Assembly (NCBI GenBank): GCA_019419625.1
Contig: DXZO01000053.1
Span: forward strand, 1 to 12,940
Reading direction: 5' to 3'
Length of the DNA stretch: 12,940 nt
From: Collinsella sp.
GTDB taxonomy: Bacteria > Actinomycetota > Coriobacteriia > Coriobacteriales > Coriobacteriaceae
The notes beneath the pieces are model-generated. The model searched no databases, was not told where the DNA came from, and saw nothing but the letters and a program-made list of their open reading frames with translations. The position numbers and the translations under genes are program-made. Below, in pieces: positions 1 through 12,786 of this stretch. The first letter of the stretch is position 1. Every line of letters begins with the position of its first letter.

Positions 1-3811
<3,811 letters not shown>

Positions 3812-3817
3812 AGTCAA

Positions 3818-7309
<3,492 letters not shown>

Positions 7310-7346
7310 CAGGTTTTTCCTCCTTCACGGAAATGCTCGGTGGGTT

Positions 7347-7365
7347 GGCGAGGCATAGCTTCGCC
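7347..7365 (-). other. Hairpin in the rpoB leader
   Basis: An inverted repeat of GGCGA and TCGCC plus an inner GC/GC pair, with one internal mismatch and a three-base loop. It sits about 20 bases upstream of the rpoB Shine-Dalgarno. No T-run follows, so it is not a terminator. Its role is unknown; transcript stability or translation control are possible. Confidence 0.4.
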
Positions 7366-7382
7366 AGTTATCGCAACCTAAT

Positions 7383-7410
7383 AGTTTATCAGGTACCGAC
7401 CGTTGGGCAA
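7383..7410 (-). promoter_or_regulatory. Candidate sigma-A promoter of rpoBC
   Basis: Reading the minus strand, a -35 TTGCCC (7405-7410) and a -10 TAAACT (7383-7388) are 16 bp apart, and the -10 carries an upstream TG (extended -10, TGATAAACT). Transcription would start near 7376, leaving a leader of about 67 bases. A promoter is expected here because galU ends in an intrinsic terminator just upstream. Each hexamer matches only 4 of 6 consensus bases, so the exact position is tentative. Confidence 0.4.
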
Positions 7411-7487
7411 GAAAAGCCTTGACGCGATTGAGTTTTTGGAGTAGCAAAGTTTTTCGACGGAAAACACGCAGGTAGATGTATGTGTAT

Positions 7488-7500
7488 CGAACATCTGTTC
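7488..7500. promoter_or_regulatory. LexA/SOS-box-like palindrome
   Basis: CGAACATCTGTTC contains the GAAC-N4-GTTC core of Gram-positive LexA boxes and lies between the galU terminator and the candidate rpoB promoter. A second GTTC/GAAC pair (CTGTTCA...TGAACAG, about 7494-7518) overlaps it. It matches 12 of 14 positions of CGAACRNRYGTTYC. A chance match in 13 kb is quite possible, and function is not shown. Confidence 0.25.
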
Positions 7501-7540
7501 ATATATTTTCTGTGAACAGGGAGCCAGCAATCGCAGCTCT

Positions 7541-7576
7541 TATAAAAAACGGGAGCGAACCGAAGTCCGCGCCCGT
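7541..7576 (-). terminator. Intrinsic terminator of galU
   Basis: Twenty bases after the galU stop, a GC-rich stem (7549-7576, 12 pairs including one G-T, with one mismatch) is closed by a C(TTCG)G tetraloop and followed by TTTTTT. This is a well-formed rho-independent terminator and separates galU from rpoB. Confidence 0.88.
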
Positions 7577-7596
7577 AAATGTCGATGCCCGAAGGC

Positions 7597-8505
7597 TTAC
7601 TTACGCATCAATCCGCCGCGCTCGTCGATGGCGTCCCAGAAGGCATCGGCAAAGCGGGGGTCGCTTGCAGCCATGAGGGCGTTGGTGGCCATCCAGCCAG
7701 AGGGAGTGCCGGTGTCGTAGCCCGACAGCGGGTCGATGACGACTGCATACATGGCCTCGCGGTCGAGCGAACGGGCCATGGCGTCGGTGAGCTGGATCTC
7801 GCCGCCCTTGCCGGCCTGCTGATCTGCCAGCAGGTCCATGACCAGCGGGCTCAGCAGGTAGCGGCCGACGATGTACAGGTTGGACGGAGCCGCCTCGGGA
7901 GCGGGCTTCTCAACCAGACCGCCGATGCGCCAGACAGCACCGGGCTCGGCATCGGCAACGTCCTCGGCGCCCTCGAGCGAACCGACGCGCTCGCCCGCGA
8001 TAACGCCGTAGCGGCTGACTTCCTCGGGCGAGCAAGCGGCGACGGCGATAACCGAAGCGCCACCGTGCTCCTTAGAAACGGCGAGCATCTTGTCGCAGAT
8101 GTCGCGGTTAGGCACAACGTAGTCGCCCAGAAGAACCAGGAAGTTCTCCCCTGCCACGGCGTCGGCAGCAGAGCGGATAGCATGGCCGAGGCCCTTGGGC
8201 TCGTACTGATAACGGAAGTCGACCGGCATACCGCCAGCGTGGGCGACGGCATCGGCATAGGCGTTCTTGCCGCGCTCGCGCAGCAGGTTCTCGAGCGAGC
8301 GATCGGGCTGGAAGTAGCTCAGCAGCTCGGGCTTACCGGGAGAAGTAACGATGATGGCATCGTCGACCTCCTCGGGCTCGAGCGCCTCCTCGACGACGTA
8401 CTGAATGACGGGCTTGTCGAGCACCGGCAGCATCTCTTTGGGCGTGCACTTGGTGCCAGGCAGAAAACGCGTGCCAAGACCGGCGGCGGGGATGATTGCC
8501 TTCAT
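7597..8505 (-). CDS. galU: UTP-glucose-1-phosphate uridylyltransferase
   Basis: 302 residues. The family makes UDP-glucose from UTP and glucose-1-phosphate in the cytoplasm, feeding galactose use and envelope or glycolipid glycosylation. The nucleotide-binding start AAGLGTRFLPGTK (residues 7-19), PKEMLPVLDKP (22-32), YEPKGLGHA (101-109), the metal-site Asp128 in LLGDYVV, VEKP with Lys200, and GGEIQLTDAM (234-243) all fit GalU. The second acidic residue of the common LGDD motif is Tyr129 here. Start chosen at 8505, because MKAIIPAAG is the usual N-terminus; AAAGGA lies upstream at a rather long spacing. The open frame continues upstream to 8589, but that extension has no family resemblance. 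Its position between rplL and rpoB is unusual. Bracketing terminators and its own candidate promoter suggest it is transcribed alone. Confidence 0.93.
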   Translation of the reverse strand: MKAIIPAAGLGTRFLPGTKCTPKEMLPVLDKPVIQYVVEEALEPEEVDDAIIVTSPGKPELLSYFQPDRSLENLLRERGKNAYADAVAHAGGMPVDFRYQYEPKGLGHAIRSAADAVAGENFLVLLGDYVVPNRDICDKMLAVSKEHGGASVIAVAACSPEEVSRYGVIAGERVGSLEGAEDVADAEPGAVWRIGGLVEKPAPEAAPSNLYIVGRYLLSPLVMDLLADQQAGKGGEIQLTDAMARSLDREAMYAVVIDPLSGYDTGTPSGWMATNALMAASDPRFADAFWDAIDERGGLMRK

Positions 8506-8527
8506 GTTATTCAAAGATCCTTTCGCA

Positions 8528-8565
8528 GGCGCAAAAGCGCCCCATGCGTGCGGCACACAGCCGCA
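8528..8565 (-). other. Two tandem hairpins in the galU leader
   Basis: TGCGGC-TGTGT-GCCGCA (8549-8565) is followed 7 bases later by GGCGC-TTTT-GCGCC (8528-8541), just before the galU ribosome-binding site. Both stems are perfect. No T-run follows, so any control would be on translation or stability rather than termination. Confidence 0.45.
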
Positions 8566-8601
8566 GACCAAATTGCGATACCCAAGCATCTTACCGCTGG
8601 A

Positions 8602-8629
8602 ACTATATGTCGCTACAAGGCAGAGACAA
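8602..8629 (-). promoter_or_regulatory. Candidate sigma-A promoter of galU
   Basis: On the minus strand, TTGTCT (8624-8629) and TATAGT (8602-8607, 5 of 6 consensus) are separated by 16 bp. Transcription would begin near 8595 and give a leader of about 90 bases. The site lies downstream of the rplL terminator, which makes a separate galU promoter necessary. Confidence 0.5.
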
Positions 8630-8752
8630 TTCTTCAGCAGGTCAACGCAAATTATTGCTCGAATGGTGCAATTTTATTGCCCAACGGCAGGGCACCCGAT
8701 ACGACGCAAATCACAGAACATGGCAGTTTGAGCAACCGATGCCGAGGGACCG

Positions 8753-8789
8753 AAAAACAAAAAAACGGGGCTCGCAATGCGAACCCCGT
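8753..8789 (-). terminator. Intrinsic terminator of the rplJ-rplL operon
   Basis: An 11-bp stem (8765-8789, one G-T pair, three-base loop) begins 29 bases after the rplL stop and runs into seven T, one G and five T. It is a strong rho-independent terminator placed where most bacteria would read through toward rpoB. Confidence 0.92.
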
Positions 8790-8818
8790 CTGCAAAGAAA
8801 TCTGGCGAGAAAGCCTGA

Positions 8819-9196
8819 TTACTTGAGGGTGACAGCAGCGCCAGCAGCCTCGAGCTTCTCCTTGGCAGCCTCGGCGTCCTCCTTCTTGGCACCCTCGAGA
8901 ACAGCCTTGGGAGCGCCCTCGACGACCTCCTTGGCCTCCTTCAGGCCAAGGTTGGTGAGCTCACGGACGGCCTTGATGACCTGGATCTTGTTGTCGCCGA
9001 AGCCCTCGAGCACGACGTCAAACTCGGTCTTCTCCTCGGCCTCAGCAGCGCCAGCAGCGGGAGCGGCGACAACAGCGGCAGGAGCAGCGGCGGAAACGCC
9101 GAAGGTGTCCTCGATAGCCTTAACGAGCTCGGAAGCCTCGAGAAGGGTCATTTCCTTAAGAGCATCGATGATCTCATCGGTGGTAAGCTTAGCCAT
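8819..9196 (-). CDS. rplL: 50S ribosomal protein L7/L12
   Basis: 125 residues, close to the usual 120-130. It forms the dimers of the ribosomal stalk that recruit translation GTPases. The N-terminal dimerisation domain (about 1-33, MAKLTTDEIIDALKEMTLLE), an Ala-rich hinge (about 38-53) and the C-terminal domain (about 54-125, with the conserved KIQVIKAVRELTNLGLKEAK region) are all present. Start taken at the ATG at 9194-9196, preceded by AAAGGA, rather than the upstream in-frame start at 9229, since MAKLT is the family N-terminus. It lies 102 bases after rplJ, in a hairpin-rich spacer, and is followed by an intrinsic terminator. Confidence 0.98.
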   Translation of the reverse strand: MAKLTTDEIIDALKEMTLLEASELVKAIEDTFGVSAAAPAAVVAAPAAGAAEAEEKTEFDVVLEGFGDNKIQVIKAVRELTNLGLKEAKEVVEGAPKAVLEGAKKEDAEAAKEKLEAAGAAVTLK

Positions 9197-9215
9197 TTCT
9201 AAGTCCTTTCGGTTT

Positions 9216-9280
9216 CCGTGCGGATGCACGGAGATCAGTTAAAACACGGCGCGAATGCGCCAGGGGTGCGGCGTTGCCGC
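9216..9280 (-). other. Cluster of three hairpins between rplJ and rplL
   Basis: Three short inverted repeats fill the 102-bp spacer: GCGGC/GCCGC (9268-9280, loop 3), GGCGC/GCGCC (9248-9261, loop 4) and CCGTGC/GCACGG (9216-9231, loop 4). The last lies just upstream of the rplL Shine-Dalgarno. None has a T-run, so they are not intrinsic terminators. Confidence 0.55.
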
Positions 9281-9298
9281 CGCGGGTGAAAACAGCGA

Positions 9299-9820
9299 CT
9301 AGGCTGCCTTCTGCTCGGAGACCTGCTGGATCGAACGAGCGAGACCAGAGGAAACGCCGTTGACGCAGACAGCGATGTCGCGAGCGAAACCGGAGATGAG
9401 ACCGGCGATCTGGCCGAGAAGCTGATCCTTGGTGGGCAGCTCGGCGATAGCCTTAACATCATCAGCGGAAACGGCCTTGCCGTCGGAGATACCGCCCTTG
9501 ATCTCAAGGACGCCCTTGGACTTAGCAGAGAAGTCCTTAAGGGCCTTAGCGGCCTCGACCGGCTCGGACTCGTAGAACACATAAGCGACGGGGCCGGCGA
9601 GGATCTCGTCGAGCTCGGGCTGCTCCTGGTTCTTGAGAGCGATCTTGACCAGGTTGTTCTTGTAGACCTTCATCTCGGCGCCGCACTCGCGAAGCTGATG
9701 ACGCAGCTCCTGAGCCTGCTTAACCGTCAGACCGTTGTAGTTGACGACAAACAGACCGGCGTTCTCGGCGATACGGGACTCGATCTCTGCAACCTTGTCG
9801 ATTTTGTACTGCTGGGGCAT
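9299..9820 (-). CDS. rplJ: 50S ribosomal protein L10
   Basis: 173 residues, normal for L10. The protein anchors L7/L12 dimers to 23S rRNA at the base of the stalk and, with them, represses its own operon by binding the leader. The N-terminal globular domain (MPQQYKIDKVAEIE onward, with the KVYKNNLVKIAL segment at about 51-62) fits the family. The C-terminal part (about 128-173) supplies the helix that binds L7/L12. The ATG at 9818-9820 has a strong AGGAGGT eight bases upstream. It is the first gene of a two-gene operon. rplK and rplA, which often precede it, are not in this window; an aminotransferase gene lies upstream instead. Confidence 0.98.
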   Translation of the reverse strand: MPQQYKIDKVAEIESRIAENAGLFVVNYNGLTVKQAQELRHQLRECGAEMKVYKNNLVKIALKNQEQPELDEILAGPVAYVFYESEPVEAAKALKDFSAKSKGVLEIKGGISDGKAVSADDVKAIAELPTKDQLLGQIAGLISGFARDIAVCVNGVSSGLARSIQQVSEQKAA

Positions 9821-9883
9821 AAATTACACCTCCTCGAATTCTTTCCGGGCACGGTCCGCCACAAGGACGTGACGGGGGCATGT

Positions 9884-9922
9884 CCAAAAAGAAAGCCCCC
9901 GCGCTGCATGAGCGACGGGGGC
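9884..9922 (-). terminator. Attenuator terminator in the L10 leader
   Basis: The stem GCCCCCG/CGGGGGC (9895-9901 with 9916-9922), with a one-base bulge and a further four pairs, is followed by TTTCTTTTTGG. It ends 64 bases before the rplJ start. Its position after the L10-leader core fits the Firmicutes-type model, in which L10 binding promotes premature termination. A second GCCCCCG at 9873-9879 can pair with the same G-rich arm. Confidence 0.85.
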
Positions 9923-10030
9923 GAGAAGACATATCTACTCGACCACCTCGGCTGGCGGGATATCCCATTAAGCTCGCGGGCGATGCCCGTTTGCACCGGC
10001 TGTCTCTGGCAGCGGATTCGTGCGTGAACC
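9884..10030 (-). ncRNA. Ribosomal protein L10 leader (cis-regulatory RNA)
   Basis: The leader between the rplJ promoter and the attenuator shows the hallmarks I recall from bacterial L10 leaders: AGACAGCCGGTG (9994-10005), then a small stem CGGGC-ATC-GCCCG (9977-9989), then CTTAAT (9967-9972), then CAGCCGAGGTGG (9943-9954). The first and last of these form the kink-turn region that L10 binds. A further imperfect hairpin (9922-9941) joins this core to the terminator. The expected function is feedback control of rplJ and rplL by the L10-(L7/L12) complex. The assignment rests on motif memory; a covariance-model search was not run. Confidence 0.8.
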
Positions 10031-10036
10031 GAAAGT

Positions 10037-10065
10037 ATTATGGCGGGGACCCCGGCGTCGGTCAA
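10037..10065 (-). promoter_or_regulatory. Promoter of the rplJ-rplL operon
   Basis: On the minus strand, TTGACC (10060-10065, 5 of 6) and CATAAT (10037-10042, 5 of 6) are exactly 17 bp apart, the best promoter match in the window. Transcription would begin near 10030, immediately before the L10 leader core. Its -35 end abuts the outer arm of the large inverted repeat. Confidence 0.8.
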
Positions 10066-10263
10066 CGGGAAACCGGGCTGCACACAATTCCACCATCCGG
10101 CCGCGCCGCCGAAGGCCAGGCGCAAGGTTTTCGCTCGGTCAGGTCCTGGGCTCGCACGAAGAGCACATTAAGTGCTCTTCGGCTCGTGCGGAATCTACGA
10201 AAACCTTGCGCCTGGCCTTCGGCGGCGCGGCCTGCGGTGACTTTGGGGCAGCCCGGTTTCCCG
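10066..10263. repeat. Large nested inverted repeat (two facing copies of one element)
   Basis: Inner arms 10099-10133 and 10198-10232 are perfect 35-bp reverse complements around a 64-bp centre. Outer arms 10066-10081 and 10248-10263 (CGGGAAACCGGGCTGC and its complement) are perfect over 16 bp. The spacers between inner and outer arms are diverged (17 and 15 bases) but alignable, and weaker homology runs about 16 bp beyond the outer arms. This is best read as two head-to-head copies of a roughly 80-bp element. Each inner arm can also fold on itself (GCGCC...GGCGC around GCC-GAA-GGC). No open frame of interest and no transposase is present. Confidence 0.92.
10147..10192. repeat. Hairpin at the centre of the inverted repeat
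   Basis: In the 64-bp centre, GAAGAGCAC and GTGCTCTTC pair around the five-base loop ATTAA. After a five-base bulge the stem continues with CGCAC/GTGCG. With the outer arms, this makes a single extended hairpin of about 134 bases if transcribed. There is no T-run, so it is not a classical terminator. Confidence 0.75.
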
Positions 10264-10325
10264 CTGGCCGGCGCCCCCACTCATAAGCCTTAAGTCGGTG
10301 GGCTGATATGTTGCGTCCCTGATGG

Positions 10326-11462
10326 CTACAAGGTTGAAAGGAAGGTGGACAGGCGGCGGAGGCCTTCGTCCAGGTCTTTATCGGAAACGCAATAGCTGAG
10401 GCGGACGTGGCCTTCGGTGCCGAAGCAGTCGCCCGGGACTAGGGCTACGTTTGCCTCTTCGATGGCTTTGATGCAGAAGTCTTCGCTGGTTAGGCCGAAC
10501 TTTTTGATGCTCGGGAAAGTGTAGAAGGCTCCTGCGGGCTCTACTACGTCGAGGCCCATGGCGTTTAAGGCTGCGAGTACGCGTTCGCGGCGGGCTCGGT
10601 AGACTTTGAGCATGGGGGTTGGGTCGACGGTGAGGGCTCGGGCTGCGGCGTCCATCTCGAAGGAGACGGCGCTCGATACCAGGTATTGGTGAGCCTTTGC
10701 GATCTCGGCGATGACGGGGGCTGCGGCGGCGAGCCAACCCAAGCGCCAGCCGGTCATGGCCCAGGGCTTGGAGAAGCTCTCGATGACGACCGTCTGCTCG
10801 CGCAGCTCCGGGTGTCGCTGGGCGAAGCGCTCGTAGCCGTCCACATAGACGAGGCGGTTGTATACGTCGTCGCAGACTACGTAGATGCCCGCCTGCTCTG
10901 CCACGCGCGCCACGGCGTCGAGCGATGCCGTGTCGAGGATGCAACCCGTGGGATTGTTGGGCGAGCAGATGACGATGGCCTTGGTCGCCGGGGTCACACA
11001 GGCGCGAAGCGCGTCCTCGTCAATCTGAAATTGCGCAGGCTCCGTATCCAAGAAGACCGCCTTGGCGTGGTTGGCCACGACGATGCTCTCGTACAGGCCA
11101 AAGGCGGGCGTGGGGATAATGACCTCGTCGCCGGGGTTGAGCATAGCCATAAATGTTGCCGACAGTGCCTCGGTCGCGCCGTCGGTCAGGATGACCTCAT
11201 CGGCGGAAAACGCCAGGCCCGCGTCATCCATATATTTGGACAGTGCATCACGCAGGGCGGGGCGACCGTTGTTGGGCGGATAGTGCGTGTCACCGCGGTC
11301 CAGCGCGGCGGTCACCTCGGCGCTAATCACATCGGGCGTGGGAAAATCGGGCTCGCCGAGCGCGAGCGCGATACACCCCGGATGCCGGGCGGCGAGCGCG
11401 TTAATCCGGCGGATACCGGAGGGCTTGAGCATGGCAAGCGAGGTATTCATGGGCAGACGCAT
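10326..11462 (-). CDS. Class I/II pyridoxal-phosphate aminotransferase
   Basis: 378 residues, full length for a fold-type I aspartate-aminotransferase-family enzyme; it transfers an amino group between an amino acid and a 2-oxo acid in the cytoplasm. The cofactor lysine is Lys232 in SFSKPWAMTGWRLGW. Other conserved residues are Asn170 in SPNNPTG, Asp198 and Tyr201 in CDDVYNRL, Arg240 in the GWR motif for the phosphate, and Arg354 in VRLSYC for the substrate carboxylate. The N-terminal ALGEPDFPTP (34-43) is typical. ATG at 11462 was chosen because GAAAGGA precedes it by a few bases; a second Met four codons in is poorly placed. It diverges from the 11556 gene across 93 bp. Substrate specificity cannot be read from sequence; aspartate, an aromatic amino acid or alanine are all possible. 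Confidence 0.92.
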   Translation of the reverse strand: MRLPMNTSLAMLKPSGIRRINALAARHPGCIALALGEPDFPTPDVISAEVTAALDRGDTHYPPNNGRPALRDALSKYMDDAGLAFSADEVILTDGATEALSATFMAMLNPGDEVIIPTPAFGLYESIVVANHAKAVFLDTEPAQFQIDEDALRACVTPATKAIVICSPNNPTGCILDTASLDAVARVAEQAGIYVVCDDVYNRLVYVDGYERFAQRHPELREQTVVIESFSKPWAMTGWRLGWLAAAAPVIAEIAKAHQYLVSSAVSFEMDAAARALTVDPTPMLKVYRARRERVLAALNAMGLDVVEPAGAFYTFPSIKKFGLTSEDFCIKAIEEANVALVPGDCFGTEGHVRLSYCVSDKDLDEGLRRLSTFLSTL

Positions 11463-11555
11463 GGCGTTCCTTTCATAAGGGTTGCACTAGGATAGCGCGG
11501 CGGGGCGCCACCAGACGGTGTAACCTAAACGGAAACGAGCCGGAAAGGAGATGGC

Positions 11556-12218
11556 ATGGAGACGACCGCGCGCGGCGACTTACCAAAAACACTGCACACC
11601 ATTGCGTATATCAGTATTCCCAATAGCGCCGATCTTGATTTTTTGCTCTGGGACCTGCAGGATGCCATCGCCGCCTATGCTCAACTTTCCGGCACCGCAC
11701 TCCCCCGCCCGGTCGACTTGAAGGCAAATGACGCCGGCAGCGTTGCCGATGGCATCGTGCTGGCCATTGAAGATGTGGCTGACGATGAGACGTTGACTGC
11801 TATCGAGCAGGCGCTTGAGCGCTTTGGCGGTACGGGAACGCGCGTCTATGCCGCGATTCGAGCCGCACAAGAGGGCACTGAGCAGGCGCGTGGGACCGCC
11901 GTTCGCCTGCACAAGGCATGTGAGCGCCATGACCAATTGTGGTGTGGCGGCGTTGCCATCTGCGCCGGCAGCGGCATTGCGGCGCTTCGTCGCTCCCCGC
12001 GCATGGGACTCTTGCGGCGACCGTTTTCGGAAGCGATGGATAAGCTTGTGGGCGCCGTGCGCATGGGCTGCTCCGTCGAGCATGCACAGCGACTTGGCGG
12101 CGGCAATGCCGCCAACGTCGACGCCGACGGCATGGTTTGCGCCGAGCCAGCCGTGCCCGCGCCGATCTGGCGAGGCGTTCTGAAACACCTCGGCGCCCGC
12201 ACTCAATCAATAATCTAA
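11556..12218 (+). CDS. Uncharacterised protein, possibly flavodoxin/FMN-reductase-like fold
   Basis: 220 residues, the only plus-strand gene in the window. AAAGGAG lies five bases before the ATG. I do not recognise a family with confidence. Visible are a beta-strand-like start IAYISIP (16-22), a second strand GIVLAIEDV (66-74) followed by a helix, a strand TRVYAAIRAA (94-103), a Gly-rich WCGGVAICAGSGI (128-140), then MGLLRRPFSEAMDKLVGAV (149-167). The alternating strand-helix order loosely recalls flavodoxin-like NAD(P)H:FMN reductases, but no flavin-binding motif is clear. No signal peptide or membrane segment is seen. It diverges from the aminotransferase gene and converges with the glycosylase gene, leaving only 1 bp between stop codons. 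A 208-codon frame on the opposite strand is judged the shadow. Confidence 0.65.
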   Translation: METTARGDLPKTLHTIAYISIPNSADLDFLLWDLQDAIAAYAQLSGTALPRPVDLKANDAGSVADGIVLAIEDVADDETLTAIEQALERFGGTGTRVYAAIRAAQEGTEQARGTAVRLHKACERHDQLWCGGVAICAGSGIAALRRSPRMGLLRRPFSEAMDKLVGAVRMGCSVEHAQRLGGGNAANVDADGMVCAEPAVPAPIWRGVLKHLGARTQSII

Positions 12219-12219
12219 A

Positions 12220-12783
12220 TTAATAAGCTGCCCAGTCAACGGCTTCACTCCAACGCTCGACAAGCCGCTCCAAACGCCACGCCGCGTTGGCAGGACTCGT
12301 CGACGGCAGCACGATGGCGGGTAGCCCCGTCCGCTCTTGTAGATAGCGTTTGTAGAGCCGCCCGGCCGCGCCGCCGTTGCAGATAACGACCTCAATCGGC
12401 GTGACATCGGTAATGCGCTCGACATGCGCCGGAACGACGTTTTTGATGCTCGCGTCGCTTGAGCCCTTGATGTCACAGCTCTCGATCACGTCCCACAGGG
12501 CCACACCGCCGTTGAGCAGCATAGCCCGCTTGGCAGCAATCGAGGCGGCGAGCGTCGCGGGCTCGCCGCTCGCCAAAGAGTCTCCCTCGTTGGGCGGCAC
12601 GGGCGCACCAAGGCACGCGGCCATCACACGCCAAAAGCGGTTCTGCGGATTGCCGTAATAAAAGGCATTGGCGCGCGAAAGCACCGAGGGAAACGACCCC
12701 AGCAGCAAAACGCGCGAGTGCTCGTCAAACACGGGTTCAAACCCATGCTCAATATGTTGATAGCCCTCGTCCGGCGCGGCCAC
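12220..12783 (-). CDS. Hypoxanthine/deoxyinosine-DNA glycosylase, uracil-DNA-glycosylase superfamily (family 6)
   Basis: 187 residues. The family excises hypoxanthine (deaminated adenine) from DNA to start base-excision repair. Features matching my recollection of this family are LLLGSFPSVLS (26-36), FYYGNPQNRFW (41-51) with the catalytic-region Asn, ALWDVIESC (95-103), DASIKNVVP (110-118), ICNGGAA (134-140) and the motif-II-like LPSTSPANAAW (159-169). A Mug-type mismatch glycosylase is the alternative, but the YYGNPxNRFW and STSPAN motifs favour family 6. The start is GTG at 12781-12783; an in-frame TAG six bases upstream limits any extension. GAGG nine bases upstream lies within the preceding gene, which ends 3 bp earlier, so translation is probably coupled. 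The stop is 1 bp from that of the convergent gene. Confidence 0.85.
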   Translation of the reverse strand: MAAPDEGYQHIEHGFEPVFDEHSRVLLLGSFPSVLSRANAFYYGNPQNRFWRVMAACLGAPVPPNEGDSLASGEPATLAASIAAKRAMLLNGGVALWDVIESCDIKGSSDASIKNVVPAHVERITDVTPIEVVICNGGAAGRLYKRYLQERTGLPAIVLPSTSPANAAWRLERLVERWSEAVDWAAY

Positions 12784-12786
12784 GAG

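Noticed and set aside
7424..7453. TTGACG plus TAGCAA at 17-bp spacing on the plus strand, a promoter-like pair.
   Set aside because: No plus-strand gene follows, the -10 is poor, and it would only drive antisense RNA into galU.
7579..8826. A 415-codon plus-strand frame opposite galU.
   Set aside because: It is an antisense shadow of a clear GalU gene in a biased high-GC context and crosses two terminators.
9880..10293. Small open frames (72-137 codons) across the L10 leader and the inverted repeat.
   Set aside because: They cross a terminator, a promoter and the repeat arms, and repeat-encoded peptides recur on both strands, so they are by-products of GC-rich repeats.
10265..10325. CCCAC/GTGGG inverted repeat after the aminotransferase stop, a possible terminator.
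   Set aside because: The stem is short with a 17-base loop and there is no T-run, so an intrinsic terminator is not supported.
10686..11495. A 269-codon plus-strand frame opposite the aminotransferase gene.
   Set aside because: The minus-strand frame carries all PLP-enzyme motifs; the plus frame has none.
11463..11555. Promoters in the divergent spacer between the aminotransferase gene and the 11556 gene.
   Set aside because: TATCCT (minus) and TAACCT (plus) resemble -10 boxes but neither has a credible -35 at 16-18 bp, so neither is listed as a feature.
11580..12206. A 208-codon minus-strand frame opposite the 11556-12218 gene.
   Set aside because: It lacks a good ribosome-binding site and its protein looks less structured than the plus-strand product, which has AAAGGAG before its ATG. 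This choice is less certain than the others.
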